From CAVPTL01 sp963794415 (GTDB lineage Bacteria; Actinomycetota; Thermoleophilia; Gaiellales; JAICJC01), in assembly GCA_963794415.1 (NCBI GenBank), contig CAWCDI010000001.1, positions 806,001 through 870,000 of the forward strand: 64,000 nt of DNA, written 5' to 3'. The first letter of the stretch is position 1. Every line of letters starts with the position of its first letter. The position numbers were made by a program, and so were the translations under genes. This document shows positions 49,298 through 58,263 of the stretch, one piece after another. A model generated the notes under the pieces. That model had not been told where the DNA came from and did no database searches. It saw only the letters and a program-made list of their open reading frames with translations.

Positions 49298-50587
49298 ATG
49301 CAGCGGTACACGATGACAACTCTTGACGGTGGCGAGCGGATCGTCTCCGAGCGCGTCGCGAGCGTCCGATCCATCTCCATCGGCATCTGGATCGGTGCCG
49401 GATCCCGCGACGAGACGCCGGCGCAGGCCGGCATCTCCCACTTCATCGAGCACATGCTCTTCAAGGGCTCCTCGCGCTACTCCGCCATCGAGATCGCCGA
49501 GATCTTCGACGGCCTGGGCGCCGAGCTGAACGCCGCCACGGGCAAGGAGTTCACGGTGCTGCACGCCCGTGTCCTCGATGCGCACCTCGAGACCGCCCTC
49601 GATGTGATGAGCGACATGCTGCTCTCGCCGCGCTTCGAGCCGGCCGACATGGCCTCCGAGCGCGAGGTGGTGCTCGAGGAGATCGCGATGTACGAGGACG
49701 CTGCCCAGGACATGGTGCACGACCTCATCGCGAGCGCCGTGTTCTCGGATCATCCGCTCGGCGCGCCGGTGATCGGCACCGCCGACATCGTCTCGACCGT
49801 GCCTCCAGCCGCAGTGCGCGCGTACCACGACTCCCGCTACGTCGGCCCGAACATCGTGGTCGCCGCCGCCGGGAACCTCGAGCACGAGCCGCTGGTGCAC
49901 GCCATCGAGACGCGGTTTGCGCCGCTCACGAAGACTCCCGACGCCACCGTGGGCGTGCGCTCGCCCTGGATCGGCGAGGCCAGGCCCAAGCTGGTGTTCC
50001 AGGAGCGCGAGCAGGAGCAGTACCACGTGTGCCTCGGCGGCATCGGCCTGCCGCGCTCCGACCGGCGCAGGTTCGTGGAGTCGCTGCTCGACTCGATCCT
50101 GGGCGGCTCGGCGTCGTCACGGCTCTTCCAGCAGATCCGCGAGCAGCGCGGCATGGCGTACTCGGTGTACTCGTTCACGTCGCAGTACGCCGATACCGGG
50201 ATGGTCGGGGTGTACGTCGGCACCCGCGAGGAGAACCTGGCCGAGTGCCTGCGGGTCATCGACGACCAGCTGCGGCGGGTGGGGGACGGCGACATCGGGC
50301 CCACCGAGCTCACCCGCGCGAAGGAGAACCTCAAGGGCCGCATCATGCTGGGCATGGAATCGACCTCCAACCGGGCCGCCCGGCTGGGAAAGTCGATCCT
50401 CACCGACTCCGAGCTCCTGTCCCTCGACCGGGTCTGCGCAGAGATCGACGCTGTGGAGCCCGACGCCATCGCAGCCCTCGCCCGGCAGCTCTTCGACCCC
50501 GCCAGGCTCTCCATCGCCGGCATCGGCCCCAGCCGCGAGCGCTTCGACGACGCGGTGGCAGCACTCGACCTCGAGTTCTCCAGCTGA
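49298..50587 (+). CDS. M16-family zinc peptidase
   Basis: Insulinase-like metallopeptidase of about 430 residues (one catalytic and one non-catalytic half-domain in a single chain, as in mitochondrial processing peptidase and actinobacterial homologues). The zinc motif HFIEHMLFKGSS (HxxEH) and the downstream Glu in REVVLEEIAMYED are present; the C-terminal half contains LFQQIREQRGMAYSVYSF. In actinobacteria this gene often follows pnp, as here. No signal peptide is seen, so it is probably cytoplasmic. Confidence 0.9.
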   Translation: MQRYTMTTLDGGERIVSERVASVRSISIGIWIGAGSRDETPAQAGISHFIEHMLFKGSSRYSAIEIAEIFDGLGAELNAATGKEFTVLHARVLDAHLETALDVMSDMLLSPRFEPADMASEREVVLEEIAMYEDAAQDMVHDLIASAVFSDHPLGAPVIGTADIVSTVPPAAVRAYHDSRYVGPNIVVAAAGNLEHEPLVHAIETRFAPLTKTPDATVGVRSPWIGEARPKLVFQEREQEQYHVCLGGIGLPRSDRRRFVESLLDSILGGSASSRLFQQIREQRGMAYSVYSFTSQYADTGMVGVYVGTREENLAECLRVIDDQLRRVGDGDIGPTELTRAKENLKGRIMLGMESTSNRAARLGKSILTDSELLSLDRVCAEIDAVEPDAIAALARQLFDPARLSIAGIGPSRERFDDAVAALDLEFSS

Positions 50588-50600
50588 CGCGCTCAGCCGT

Positions 50601-50606
50601 TAGGCT
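50601..50606 (+). promoter_or_regulatory. -10 element of a leaderless promoter for the VOC/dapB genes
   Basis: TAGGCT, 7 nt, ATG at 50614, the same hexamer as at the dipeptide-epimerase operon. Confidence 0.5.
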
Positions 50607-50613
50607 GCCCGTC

Positions 50614-50994
50614 ATGCTTGCCGAGCGCGACCTGATTGCCTTCGTCGGGACGTCCAACCTGGACACCGCGCAGGCCTTCTACGGCGACCTGCTGGGCCTG
50701 AAGCTGGTCGAGCGATCGCCCTTCGCCTGCGTGTTCGATGCCCACGGCACCATGCTGCGCGTCACCCTGGCCGACGTCCAGGCGGCGCGCTACACGGTGC
50801 TCGGCTGGGCGGTCGAGAACCTCTCCGACACGCTTGCGGTGCTCACCGAGCACGGCATCGATCCGCTGCTCTTCCCGGGCCTCGAGCAGGATGCGCGCGG
50901 CATCTGGGATGCGCCCGGCGGCGGCCGCGTCGCGTGGTTTGCCGACCCTGACGACAACGTGCTCTCGCTCACCCAGTTCCCGGCGGCGGCATGA
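50614..50994 (+). CDS. VOC (glyoxalase/dioxygenase) superfamily protein
   Basis: 126-residue vicinal-oxygen-chelate protein with paired beta-alpha-beta-beta-beta modules. DTAQAFYGDLLGLKLVERS opens the first and GRVAWFADPDDNVLSLTQF closes the second, the usual glyoxalase/bleomycin-resistance layout. The metal ligands are not clear enough to assign a reaction. It overlaps dapB by 4 bp (ATGA). Confidence 0.85.
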   Translation: MLAERDLIAFVGTSNLDTAQAFYGDLLGLKLVERSPFACVFDAHGTMLRVTLADVQAARYTVLGWAVENLSDTLAVLTEHGIDPLLFPGLEQDARGIWDAPGGGRVAWFADPDDNVLSLTQFPAAA

Positions 50995-51656
50995 TCCGCG
51001 TCGTCGTCTCGGGGGCGAGCGGCCGCGTGGGAGCAGCACTAGGCCCCGCCGTGGACGCTGCCGACGACCTCGAGCTGGTCGCCTCGGCAGCGCCGTCGCT
51101 GGGAGTGTCGCTGCGCGACGTGCTCGCCAAGATCGAGGCGGATGTCGTGATCGACTTCACGGTGCCCGCCGCCGCCGCCGAGGCCTGCGCCGCATGCACC
51201 GACGCCGGCGTCTCGCTCGTGCTCGGCACCACCGGCCTTTCGCCATCGGACCGGGCACATGCCGACACCGCAGCGCGACAGGCCGGGGTGCGGATCCTCT
51301 ATGCCCCCAACTTCGCCATCGGCGCGGTGCTCATGATGCGCATGGCGGCCGAGGCCGCGAAGCTCATGCCCGACGCGCACATCGTCGAGCTGCACGCCGA
51401 CACCAAGGTCGATGCGCCGTCTGGCACGGCGCTTGCGACGGCCGAGCTGATGGGCGGCGGCATCCCCATCTCGAGCGTGCGCCTGCCCGGGCTGATCGCC
51501 CACCAGGAGGTGATCTTCGGCGGGCTGGGGGAGACGCTCACCATCCGCCACGACACCACGTCACGCGAGACGTTCGTGCCGGGCGTGCTCCTGGCCACTC
51601 GCCGGATCGCCCAGCTCGAGCCCGGCCTCACCGTCGGCCTCGATGCTCTCCTCTGA
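50991..51656 (+). CDS. dapB: 4-hydroxy-tetrahydrodipicolinate reductase
   Basis: NAD(P)H-dependent step of the diaminopimelate/lysine pathway, feeding peptidoglycan. The N-terminal GASGRVGAALGP nucleotide loop, VVIDFTVPAA, LGTTGLS and APNFAIGAVLMM are typical. The substrate motif reads ELHADTKVDAPSGTA. Where most DapB enzymes have two adjacent His (HHxxK), the second is Ala here, while the first His, Lys and DAPSGT remain. 221 residues, slightly short. The nearby dapA supports the assignment. Confidence 0.9.
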   Translation: MIRVVVSGASGRVGAALGPAVDAADDLELVASAAPSLGVSLRDVLAKIEADVVIDFTVPAAAAEACAACTDAGVSLVLGTTGLSPSDRAHADTAARQAGVRILYAPNFAIGAVLMMRMAAEAAKLMPDAHIVELHADTKVDAPSGTALATAELMGGGIPISSVRLPGLIAHQEVIFGGLGETLTIRHDTTSRETFVPGVLLATRRIAQLEPGLTVGLDALL

Positions 51657-51688
51657 GCGCTAGAGGATGCCCCGGCCGGGAGACGAAC

Positions 51689-51694
51689 TAGAAT
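51689..51694 (+). promoter_or_regulatory. -10 element of a leaderless promoter for dapA
   Basis: TAGAAT, 7 nt, ATG at 51702; no Shine-Dalgarno sequence is present. Confidence 0.55.
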
Positions 51695-51701
51695 CGACCC
51701 C

Positions 51702-52598
51702 ATGAACTCCGGCCTCGGCACGCTCCTCACCGCCATGGTGACCCCGTTTGCGAGCGATGGCTCCGTCGATATCGGCTCAGCCAGGCGGCTCGCGCGCTAT
51801 CTCATCGAGAACGGCTCCGACGGCATCGTCGTCTGCGGCACCACCGGCGAAGGGCCCACGGTGTCCGATCGCGAGGCGCTCGACCTGTTCGAGGCGATCG
51901 TGTCGGAGGTCGGCGGCTCCGCCACCGTCGTGGCGAACACCGGCACCTACGACACGCACCACTCGGTGGCTCTGACGCGCGCGGCGCTCGCCACCGGCGT
52001 CGATGCCATCATGGCGGTCACGCCGTACTACTCCAAGCCGCCCCGGGCGGGCATCGTGGCCCACTTCGGCGCCATCGCCGAGGCCGCCGCCGGGCGTCCG
52101 GTGATCGTCTACAACATCCCGCAGCGGGTGATCGTGAACCTCGAGCCCGACGTGCTGGCCGAGCTTGCCGGGATCCCCAACGTGGTCGCGGTCAAGCAGG
52201 CCACGTCCGACATCGAGCAGGCCCGCCGGATCCTGGCCGAGACCGATCTCGTGCTCTACGCCGGAAACGACGACCTGGCGCTGCCGTTCTCGGCGATCGG
52301 GGGCGCCGGGCTCATCTCGGTCGGCTCGCACATCGCCGGGCCGCAGATCCACAAGATGATCGACCTGGCCCATGCCGGCGATCTTGAAGGTGCACGTGCG
52401 ATCGACCACTCATTGGAGCCCCTGAATGAAGCGCTTGCCGTGACGATCAACCCGATTCCCCTGAAGTTTGCGCTGAACGTCCTCGGGCACGAGGTGGGCG
52501 GCGTGCGGCTGCCGCTCGTCGAGGCGACCGACGCCGAGGCCGCCCAGATCACGCGCGGGCTCGAGCGCTTCGGGCTGCTGCCGGCGGCCACCACCTGA
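51702..52598 (+). CDS. dapA: 4-hydroxy-tetrahydrodipicolinate synthase
   Basis: Class I aldolase that condenses pyruvate with aspartate semialdehyde, first committed step of the diaminopimelate pathway. The Schiff-base Lys is in VVAVKQATSD, the catalytic Tyr in IMAVTPYYSKPP, and GTTGEGPTVSDRE is the N-terminal signature. 298 residues. The last base of its TGA is the first base of the rnj ATG. Confidence 0.94.
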   Translation: MNSGLGTLLTAMVTPFASDGSVDIGSARRLARYLIENGSDGIVVCGTTGEGPTVSDREALDLFEAIVSEVGGSATVVANTGTYDTHHSVALTRAALATGVDAIMAVTPYYSKPPRAGIVAHFGAIAEAAAGRPVIVYNIPQRVIVNLEPDVLAELAGIPNVVAVKQATSDIEQARRILAETDLVLYAGNDDLALPFSAIGGAGLISVGSHIAGPQIHKMIDLAHAGDLEGARAIDHSLEPLNEALAVTINPIPLKFALNVLGHEVGGVRLPLVEATDAEAAQITRGLERFGLLPAATT

Positions 52599-54271
52599 TG
52601 CCCGCCGATTCGGTGCGGATCATCCCGCTCGGCGGGCTCGGCGAGGTGGGCAAGAACATGACCGTCTTCGAGTACCGCGGCCGCATGGTGCTGCTCGACG
52701 CCGGCCTCACGTTCCCGCACGACGACATGCTGGGCATCGACATCGTGCTGCCCGACTTCAGCTACGTCGCCGAGCGGGTGGGGCAGCTCGACGCGATCGT
52801 GCTCACGCATGCCCACGAGGATCACATCGGCGCGCTGCCGTACCTGCTCCGCGAGATCGGCACCGACGCCGAGGTGTGGGGGACGCGCTTCACGCTGGGC
52901 CTCGTGAAGTCCAAGCTGGACGAGCACGGGCTCACCCCGCACGTCGATCTCATGGAGATCAAGCCCGAGGGCGGCAAGGTCAAGGTCGGCCCGTTCATGA
53001 TGGAGTTCATGCGCGTCACCCACTCGGTGCCCGACGCCGTGTCGGTGGCGTTCCACACCGATTTCGGCCCCATCATCCACACCGGCGACTTCAAGCTCGA
53101 CCCGACGCCCATCGACAACCGGCCGACCGATCTGGCGCGGCTCGCAGCGCTCGGCGATGCGGGCGTTGCGCTGCTGATGTCCGACTCCACAAATGCCGAG
53201 GTGCCGGGATCGACGGCGTCCGAGCGCACCGTGGGTGCCTCGCTTCGCGAGATCATCCGCTCCGCGCCGGGCCGCGTGATCGTCACGGCGTTCTCATCCC
53301 ACGTCCACCGGCTGCAGCAGGTGGTCGATGCCGCGGTCGAGAACGGCCGCGTGGTGGCGATCGTCGGGCGCTCGATGAACCGCAACTTCAACATCGCGCG
53401 GAACCTGGGCTACGCCGAGGTGCCCGACGACGTGATCATCAAGCCGCGTCGCCTCGACGAGTTCATGCACCATCAGATCGTGGTCATCTGCACCGGCAGC
53501 CAGGGAGAGCCGATGTCGGCCCTCACGCGCATCGCCGGAGGCACCCACCAGGCGCTGCAGATCCACTCGACCGACACCGTCGTCATCTCGGCCAGGGCGA
53601 TCCCCGGCAACGAGGGCAAGGTCAATGAGACCATCAACCGGCTCGCCCGGCAGGGCGCCCGCGTCCTCACCGACAGCTCCGACTACGTGAACGCGTCGGG
53701 CCATGCGTCGGCCGAGGATCTGCGGGCCATGCTCGAGACGGTGCGGCCGCGGGCGTTCATGCCCGTTCACGGCGAGTACCGGATGCTGCAGGCCCACGCC
53801 CGCATCGCCGAGGAGACCGGGGTGCCGGCCCACGCCGTGCGCATCGCCGACAACGGCACCGTGCTCGAGCTCGATGCCGAGGGGCTCAGCGTCGAGGGCC
53901 AGATCGAGGCCGGCATCGTGCTGGTGGACGGGTTCAACATGGGCGACCCGGGCGACGTGGTGCTGCGCGACCGCCGCCACCTGGCGAGCGACGGCGTCGT
54001 CATCGTGGTCGCGACCCTCTCGGCGGAGACGGCCGAGAGCATCGCCCCGCCCGAGGTGATCCTCCGCGGCCTCGCGGCGCCCGACGAGGACGACGATCTG
54101 CTGGTCGAGCAGGCGCGGCTCGCCGTCGATCGCGTGCTGGCCGAGTGCCAGGAGCATCGCACCACCGAGGTGCACCTCGTCCAGCAGCAGCTGCACGACT
54201 CGCTGGCCGAGATGGTCTCGCGGCTCACGGGCAAGCGCCCGATGGTGCTCCCGGTGGTCGTCGAGGTGTGA
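52598..54271 (+). CDS. rnj: ribonuclease J
   Basis: Metallo-beta-lactamase/beta-CASP endo- and 5'-exoribonuclease, 557 residues. Zinc motif LTHAHEDHIGALPYLL, IIHTGDFKLD, the beta-CASP FSSHVHRLQQVVDAA and the late MPVHGEYRML complete the site. The C-terminal domain (about 110 residues) follows. It is located after dapA, as in many actinobacteria. It overlaps the following serine-hydrolase gene by GTGA. Confidence 0.94.
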   Translation: MPADSVRIIPLGGLGEVGKNMTVFEYRGRMVLLDAGLTFPHDDMLGIDIVLPDFSYVAERVGQLDAIVLTHAHEDHIGALPYLLREIGTDAEVWGTRFTLGLVKSKLDEHGLTPHVDLMEIKPEGGKVKVGPFMMEFMRVTHSVPDAVSVAFHTDFGPIIHTGDFKLDPTPIDNRPTDLARLAALGDAGVALLMSDSTNAEVPGSTASERTVGASLREIIRSAPGRVIVTAFSSHVHRLQQVVDAAVENGRVVAIVGRSMNRNFNIARNLGYAEVPDDVIIKPRRLDEFMHHQIVVICTGSQGEPMSALTRIAGGTHQALQIHSTDTVVISARAIPGNEGKVNETINRLARQGARVLTDSSDYVNASGHASAEDLRAMLETVRPRAFMPVHGEYRMLQAHARIAEETGVPAHAVRIADNGTVLELDAEGLSVEGQIEAGIVLVDGFNMGDPGDVVLRDRRHLASDGVVIVVATLSAETAESIAPPEVILRGLAAPDEDDDLLVEQARLAVDRVLAECQEHRTTEVHLVQQQLHDSLAEMVSRLTGKRPMVLPVVVEV

Positions 54272-55554
54272 ACGAGGAGCTCGCACACCGGCTCGCGCGC
54301 TTTGCCGAGAGCAGGATCGTTGCCGGCGACACGCCCGGCGTATCGGTGGCGCTGACCGACCGCGAGCAGCCCGTGCTGGTCGAGGCCTATGGACACGCCC
54401 GTGCCGGCACGCCCTGGACACCCGGCATCCCCGGCCAGATCGGGTCCATCCACAAGTCGCTCACCGCGGTCTGCATCGTCGCGCTGGCCGAGGAGGGGAA
54501 GATCGATCTGGACGCGCCGGTCGAGCGGTACCTGCCGTGGTTTCGCTTCGGCGAGCCGGAGACGATCACCATCCACCACCTGCTCACGCACACGGGCGGC
54601 CTGCCCGTGGGCAGCGAGCCTGCTCCGCCCTCGCGCGGCGCCGTGGCCCTGCTGGCCGGCATCGAGCCGTGCTGGAAGCCGGGGGAGAAGATGTGGTACT
54701 CGAACACCGGCTACTGCACGCTCGGCCTGGTGGTGGAGGCGGTGACCGGCATGCCGGCGGCCGACGCGGTCGAGGCACGCGTGCTGCGCCCCCTCGGGAT
54801 GCAGCAGGCCGTGGCGCGCATCACCTGGGACATGCGCCCGGCCCTGCCAGACGGCCACGACGAGCATGGGGTGAGCCCCTACATCGTCACGGAGTCGGCC
54901 GACGGGTCGGTCGTCGCGACCGCCGAGGAGATGACCGCCCACGTGCGCCTGCTGCTCGCAGGGGAGGCCGACGGCGTGGTGTCCCGCGAGGCGTTCGCGC
55001 AGATGGTGGAGCGCACCGAGCCCGACGAGGAAGGGCTGCCATACGGCTACGGCCTGGGCGTGGAGGTGGCCGCCGGCACGCGGGAGCTCTCGCACTCCGG
55101 CGGGATGGTGGGCCACCACGCGATGATGATCGCCGACGTCGGGCGCGGAGTGGGGGCGTTCGTGCTGGTCAACGGGCCGGCCGGGGCCACCACCATCGCC
55201 GAGTACGCGATGGCGCTCCTGCGGGCCGACCACGACGGGTTGGCGCTGCCCGAGCCGCCGGTGGTGGAGCCCCCGAAGCCGCCCGCGCCGGCCGACGAGG
55301 TGGACGATCTCTACGCGGGGTTCTACCGAAGCCACAACCCGTGGACGCCGGAGGTCAGGCTGGTGCGCGTCAACGGAGCCCTCGCGGGCAGGATGACCGA
55401 CCTCCAGGACCTCGATCAGGTGGGCGAGCACCGGTTCCGCGCGCGCGATGCCCGCGGCCCGCTCCCCGAGTACCTCCAGTTCGACCTGGAGGTGGAGGGG
55501 CGGATGCAGCGGTTCGACTGGAACGGCTCGGCCTTCTACCGCGCTCTGCGCTAG
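54268..55554 (+). CDS. beta-lactamase-family (class C-like) serine hydrolase
   Basis: Penicillin-binding-like serine hydrolase of the beta-lactamase superfamily, 428 residues. The catalytic SxxK is IGSIHKSLTAV, the YxN is WYSNTGYCTLG, and the third motif is SHSGGMVGHH. A C-terminal extension of about 90 residues after a Pro-rich linker (EPPVVEPPKPP) forms a separate small beta domain. No signal peptide is visible, so it may act as a cytoplasmic esterase or peptidase rather than a secreted lactamase. GTG start overlaps rnj. Confidence 0.86.
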   Translation: MNEELAHRLARFAESRIVAGDTPGVSVALTDREQPVLVEAYGHARAGTPWTPGIPGQIGSIHKSLTAVCIVALAEEGKIDLDAPVERYLPWFRFGEPETITIHHLLTHTGGLPVGSEPAPPSRGAVALLAGIEPCWKPGEKMWYSNTGYCTLGLVVEAVTGMPAADAVEARVLRPLGMQQAVARITWDMRPALPDGHDEHGVSPYIVTESADGSVVATAEEMTAHVRLLLAGEADGVVSREAFAQMVERTEPDEEGLPYGYGLGVEVAAGTRELSHSGGMVGHHAMMIADVGRGVGAFVLVNGPAGATTIAEYAMALLRADHDGLALPEPPVVEPPKPPAPADEVDDLYAGFYRSHNPWTPEVRLVRVNGALAGRMTDLQDLDQVGEHRFRARDARGPLPEYLQFDLEVEGRMQRFDWNGSAFYRALR

Positions 55555-55580
55555 AGGCCCTGATCCTCGGCTGACGCCGC

Positions 55581-56831
55581 CTACGGCGCGGTCGGCAGCG
55601 TGTGGAAGAGCGCGACTCCCTCGCGGTCGGTGCCGCCGATGCGCGTGAAGTAGCCGCCAAACGCCACGGCGTTGGTGCCGGCGGCGATTGCGAGGATCCC
55701 GTGGTTCGAGTTGGCCGTCGGGTTCCACGTCTGGATCACGGCGCCGGTATCGGCCCGCAGCGCGGCGACGTGCAGCCGGTTGGTGCAGAACTGCAGCGCG
55801 TTGGGCTGGCAGTTGAAGCCCGCGACCAGGAAGTGGCCACCCACGTAGAGCACGTTGTTGCGAAGAGCGCAGCCGGGCGTGTCGCCGTCGTCCTGGCCGC
55901 GGAACGCCGAGACGAGCTTGCCGGTGGCGGGATCGAAGGCCGACACGTTGAACGACCGCGCCGTTCCGTTCACCTGCCAGTAGCCGCCGCAGGTGTAGAT
56001 CCGCGTGGCCGTCGGGATGATGTTGTAGACGCGGCTGGTCTCGGGGGTGGTGCACGCCGGGCAGTTGGCGTCGGCGTAGATGTCGGGGTTGAAGGCCATC
56101 AGCGCGCCGCCCGAGAGCGACACCTCCGCCGCCTCGTTTCGCGCCACGCCGTTGACCAGGCCGAAGTGGCCGCCGAAGTAGACGCTCTTCTGATCGGACG
56201 AGAGCTTGATCGAGAACACCGTCGGATGGCAGCGCGGGGGACAGGCAAAGCCGCTGATCTGCCCGACCTTTGGTGCCCAGGCAGTCACGGCCGACGTGGC
56301 GGTCACCTGCGCGAGGTGTGCGCGCGAGACGCCGTTCACCGCCGTGAACTCACCGCCCATCAGCACGTTGCCGCTGGGCGTGAGCGCCAGCGAGCGCACC
56401 GAGGCGTTGGTGTCGGCCCGCCAGTTGGCGATGCCGCCCTTGTCGGGCCCTACCGCCGCGGCATTCGCATGGGCCACGCCGCCGACCTTCGTGAAGAGCC
56501 CGCCGAGATAGACGCGCGTGGCGTTGGCCCGGATCGCGTCCACCCGGCCCGTGACGTTGGGGTTCCACGGCAGCAGCGCGCCCGTCGTGACATCCAGTGC
56601 CGCGGCGTTGTGGCGGACGACTGTGGAAGGAGCGCCGATGGGTGCTCCGGCCGGCCGCATCGACGAGAACTGGCCGCCGAGGAAGACCACGCCGTTTGAG
56701 ATGGCGATGGTGCGAACCACACCGTTGGTCTGCCAGGACGTGTCCGGCGGGTTCTGGGCGAGCGCCTCCGAGGCGCTCGTGCTCGCGATCGCAGCGACCG
56801 CAGCAAGAGACAGAGCGAACTTTCGGAGCAT
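55581..56831 (-). CDS. secreted beta-propeller-like repeat protein
   Basis: 416-residue exported protein. A signal peptide (MLRKFALSLAAVAAIAST, cut near SEALAQ) is followed by about seven repeats of the type GGxFxxVNGVxRxxxAxV (for example GGEFTAVNGVSRAHLAQV, GGHFGLVNGVARNEAAEV). These resemble the delta-60/WD40-like repeats of secreted actinobacterial proteins. Paired cysteines (CPPRCH, CPACTT) suggest disulfides. No enzymatic motif is present. The ATG at 56831 lies 8 nt after a TATCCT -10 element (56845-56840). The function is unknown, perhaps surface binding. Confidence 0.83.
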   Translation of the reverse strand: MLRKFALSLAAVAAIASTSASEALAQNPPDTSWQTNGVVRTIAISNGVVFLGGQFSSMRPAGAPIGAPSTVVRHNAAALDVTTGALLPWNPNVTGRVDAIRANATRVYLGGLFTKVGGVAHANAAAVGPDKGGIANWRADTNASVRSLALTPSGNVLMGGEFTAVNGVSRAHLAQVTATSAVTAWAPKVGQISGFACPPRCHPTVFSIKLSSDQKSVYFGGHFGLVNGVARNEAAEVSLSGGALMAFNPDIYADANCPACTTPETSRVYNIIPTATRIYTCGGYWQVNGTARSFNVSAFDPATGKLVSAFRGQDDGDTPGCALRNNVLYVGGHFLVAGFNCQPNALQFCTNRLHVAALRADTGAVIQTWNPTANSNHGILAIAAGTNAVAFGGYFTRIGGTDREGVALFHTLPTAP

Positions 56832-56839
56832 GAGCGCCG

Positions 56840-56845
56840 AGGATA
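56840..56845 (-). promoter_or_regulatory. -10 element of a leaderless promoter for the propeller gene
   Basis: Minus-strand TATCCT, 8 nt, ATG at 56831. Confidence 0.45.
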
Positions 56846-56918
56846 CCCGAATGCGATAACCGGGAAACCTGCGCAGCTCACAAACCCGCAGGGGGCTCGC
56901 GCCCGCGGGCAACACCGG

Positions 56919-56924
56919 TATGAT
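56919..56924 (+). promoter_or_regulatory. -10 element upstream of the CtaA/CtaB fusion gene
   Basis: TATGAT; the first possible start after the predicted transcription start is the GTG at 56938, a further reason to prefer it to the ATG at 56920, which lies in the -10 itself. Confidence 0.45.
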
Positions 56925-56937
56925 TTCGATCATCGCT

Positions 56938-58194
56938 GTGCAGACACCATCGATGCCTCGCGAGGCCGTGCTGAGTCCCGAGGAGCAGCCGCTCCCCGGG
57001 CCGTGGCTGAGGCTCGCCGCAATCGGCGCCGCCGTCGCCACCGGAGCGGTCATCGCCGCCGCCGCGATGGGGCACAAGCAGTTCCACGACCTGCTCAGCC
57101 TGATCGCCCTGGCGTTCCTCGCCGTGATCGCGATCGCGAGCGTCATCTCCTATCCGGCCCTCCGCCGGCCGGTGGGCGTGGCCGTGGGGGCGATGCTCGT
57201 GCAGATCGCGCTCGGCGGGCTGATCGCGCTCAGCGGCCGCGGGCCGGTACTGCACGTCGCTCACATCGCGGTCGCCGCCGTGGCGTTCGCAGCCACCCTG
57301 GCCGTCGCGGTGCGGGTGCGCTGGGATCGCACCCCGCAGCCGTCCACCTGGCGCGACTACCTGACGCTGACGAAGCCGCGCATCATGTCGCTGCTCCTGC
57401 TGACGGCGCTCTGCGGCATGTTCGTGGCCGCCGAGGGCGTCCCGTCGGCCGGCCTGATCGTCGCCACGATGGCCGGCCTCGCGCTGGCCTGCGGCGGCGC
57501 GAGCGCGCTCAACCACTACATGGATCGCGACATCGACATCCACATGAGCCGCACCGACGGCCGTCCCGTCGCGACCGGCCGCGTCGCCCCGGAGCGGGCG
57601 CTCGAGTTCGGGCTCACGCTCTCGGCGCTCTCGTTCGTGCTGCTCGCCTGTACCACCAACCTCCTCACCGCGGTGCTCGCGATCATCGGCGATCTCTTCT
57701 ACGTGGTGGTCTACACGGGCTACCTCAAGCGCCGCACCGCCCAGAACATCGTCATCGGCGGAGCCGCCGGAGCTGTGCCGCCCCTGGTGGGCTACGCGGC
57801 GGTGAGCGGCGACCTCACGTGGACGGCGGCGCTCCTCTTCCTGATCGTCTTCGTGTGGACGCCGCCGCACTTCTGGGCGCTCGCCATGCTCATCAAGGAC
57901 GACTACAAGGCGGCGGGCATCCCGATGCTGCCGGTGGTGCGCGGCGACGCCGAGACCACCCGCCAGATCGTGCGCTACACGTTCCTCATGATCGCGGTCA
58001 CCCTGCTGCCCATCGCATTCGGCATGGGGTGGTTCTACGCGGTGTCGGCGCTGCTCCTCGGAGCCGTGTTCCTGTGGATGGCCCTCGCCCTGCGAAAGGC
58101 GGTCTCCCGCCATGCCGCCAAGGTGCTCTTCCACTACTCGCTGCTCTACCTCGCGCTGCTCTTCGTCGCCATGGCGGCGGACGCGGTCATCTGA
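56938..58194 (+). CDS. ctaB: heme O synthase (CtaB/CyoE) with an N-terminal four-helix CtaA-like half domain
   Basis: Protoheme IX farnesyltransferase makes heme O for terminal oxidases. The C-terminal 280 residues are a full CtaB: LTLTKPRIMSLLLLTALCG, the prenyl-diphosphate site NHYMDRDIDIHMSRTDGRP and IKDDYKAAGIPMLPVVRG, with about eight helices. The first 130 residues add four extra membrane helices. In these, His50 opens helix 2 (QFHDLLSLIA), helix 3 reads LVQIALGGLIALSG and His106/His109 open helix 4 (LHVAHIAVAAVAF). That is the pattern of one half of heme A synthase (CtaA). This suggests a bifunctional heme O/heme A enzyme or a CtaA-derived heme-handling domain. Confidence 0.88.
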   Translation: MQTPSMPREAVLSPEEQPLPGPWLRLAAIGAAVATGAVIAAAAMGHKQFHDLLSLIALAFLAVIAIASVISYPALRRPVGVAVGAMLVQIALGGLIALSGRGPVLHVAHIAVAAVAFAATLAVAVRVRWDRTPQPSTWRDYLTLTKPRIMSLLLLTALCGMFVAAEGVPSAGLIVATMAGLALACGGASALNHYMDRDIDIHMSRTDGRPVATGRVAPERALEFGLTLSALSFVLLACTTNLLTAVLAIIGDLFYVVVYTGYLKRRTAQNIVIGGAAGAVPPLVGYAAVSGDLTWTAALLFLIVFVWTPPHFWALAMLIKDDYKAAGIPMLPVVRGDAETTRQIVRYTFLMIAVTLLPIAFGMGWFYAVSALLLGAVFLWMALALRKAVSRHAAKVLFHYSLLYLALLFVAMAADAVI

Positions 58195-58208
58195 TCCGAT
58201 AAACCTGT

Positions 58209-58230
58209 AACAACTTCACCGTTGTTGAAG
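58209..58230. repeat. overlapping inverted repeats upstream of ftsK
   Basis: AACAAC (58209-58214) and GTTGTT (58221-58226) form a perfect inverted repeat across 6 nt. CTTCA (58214-58218) and TGAAG (58226-58230) form a second, overlapping one. It could be an operator or a hairpin in the ftsK leader; no known regulator motif matches. Confidence 0.4.
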
Positions 58231-58263
58231 GAATCGGTAATCCGAGGGCGAATTGCGTCGTCG

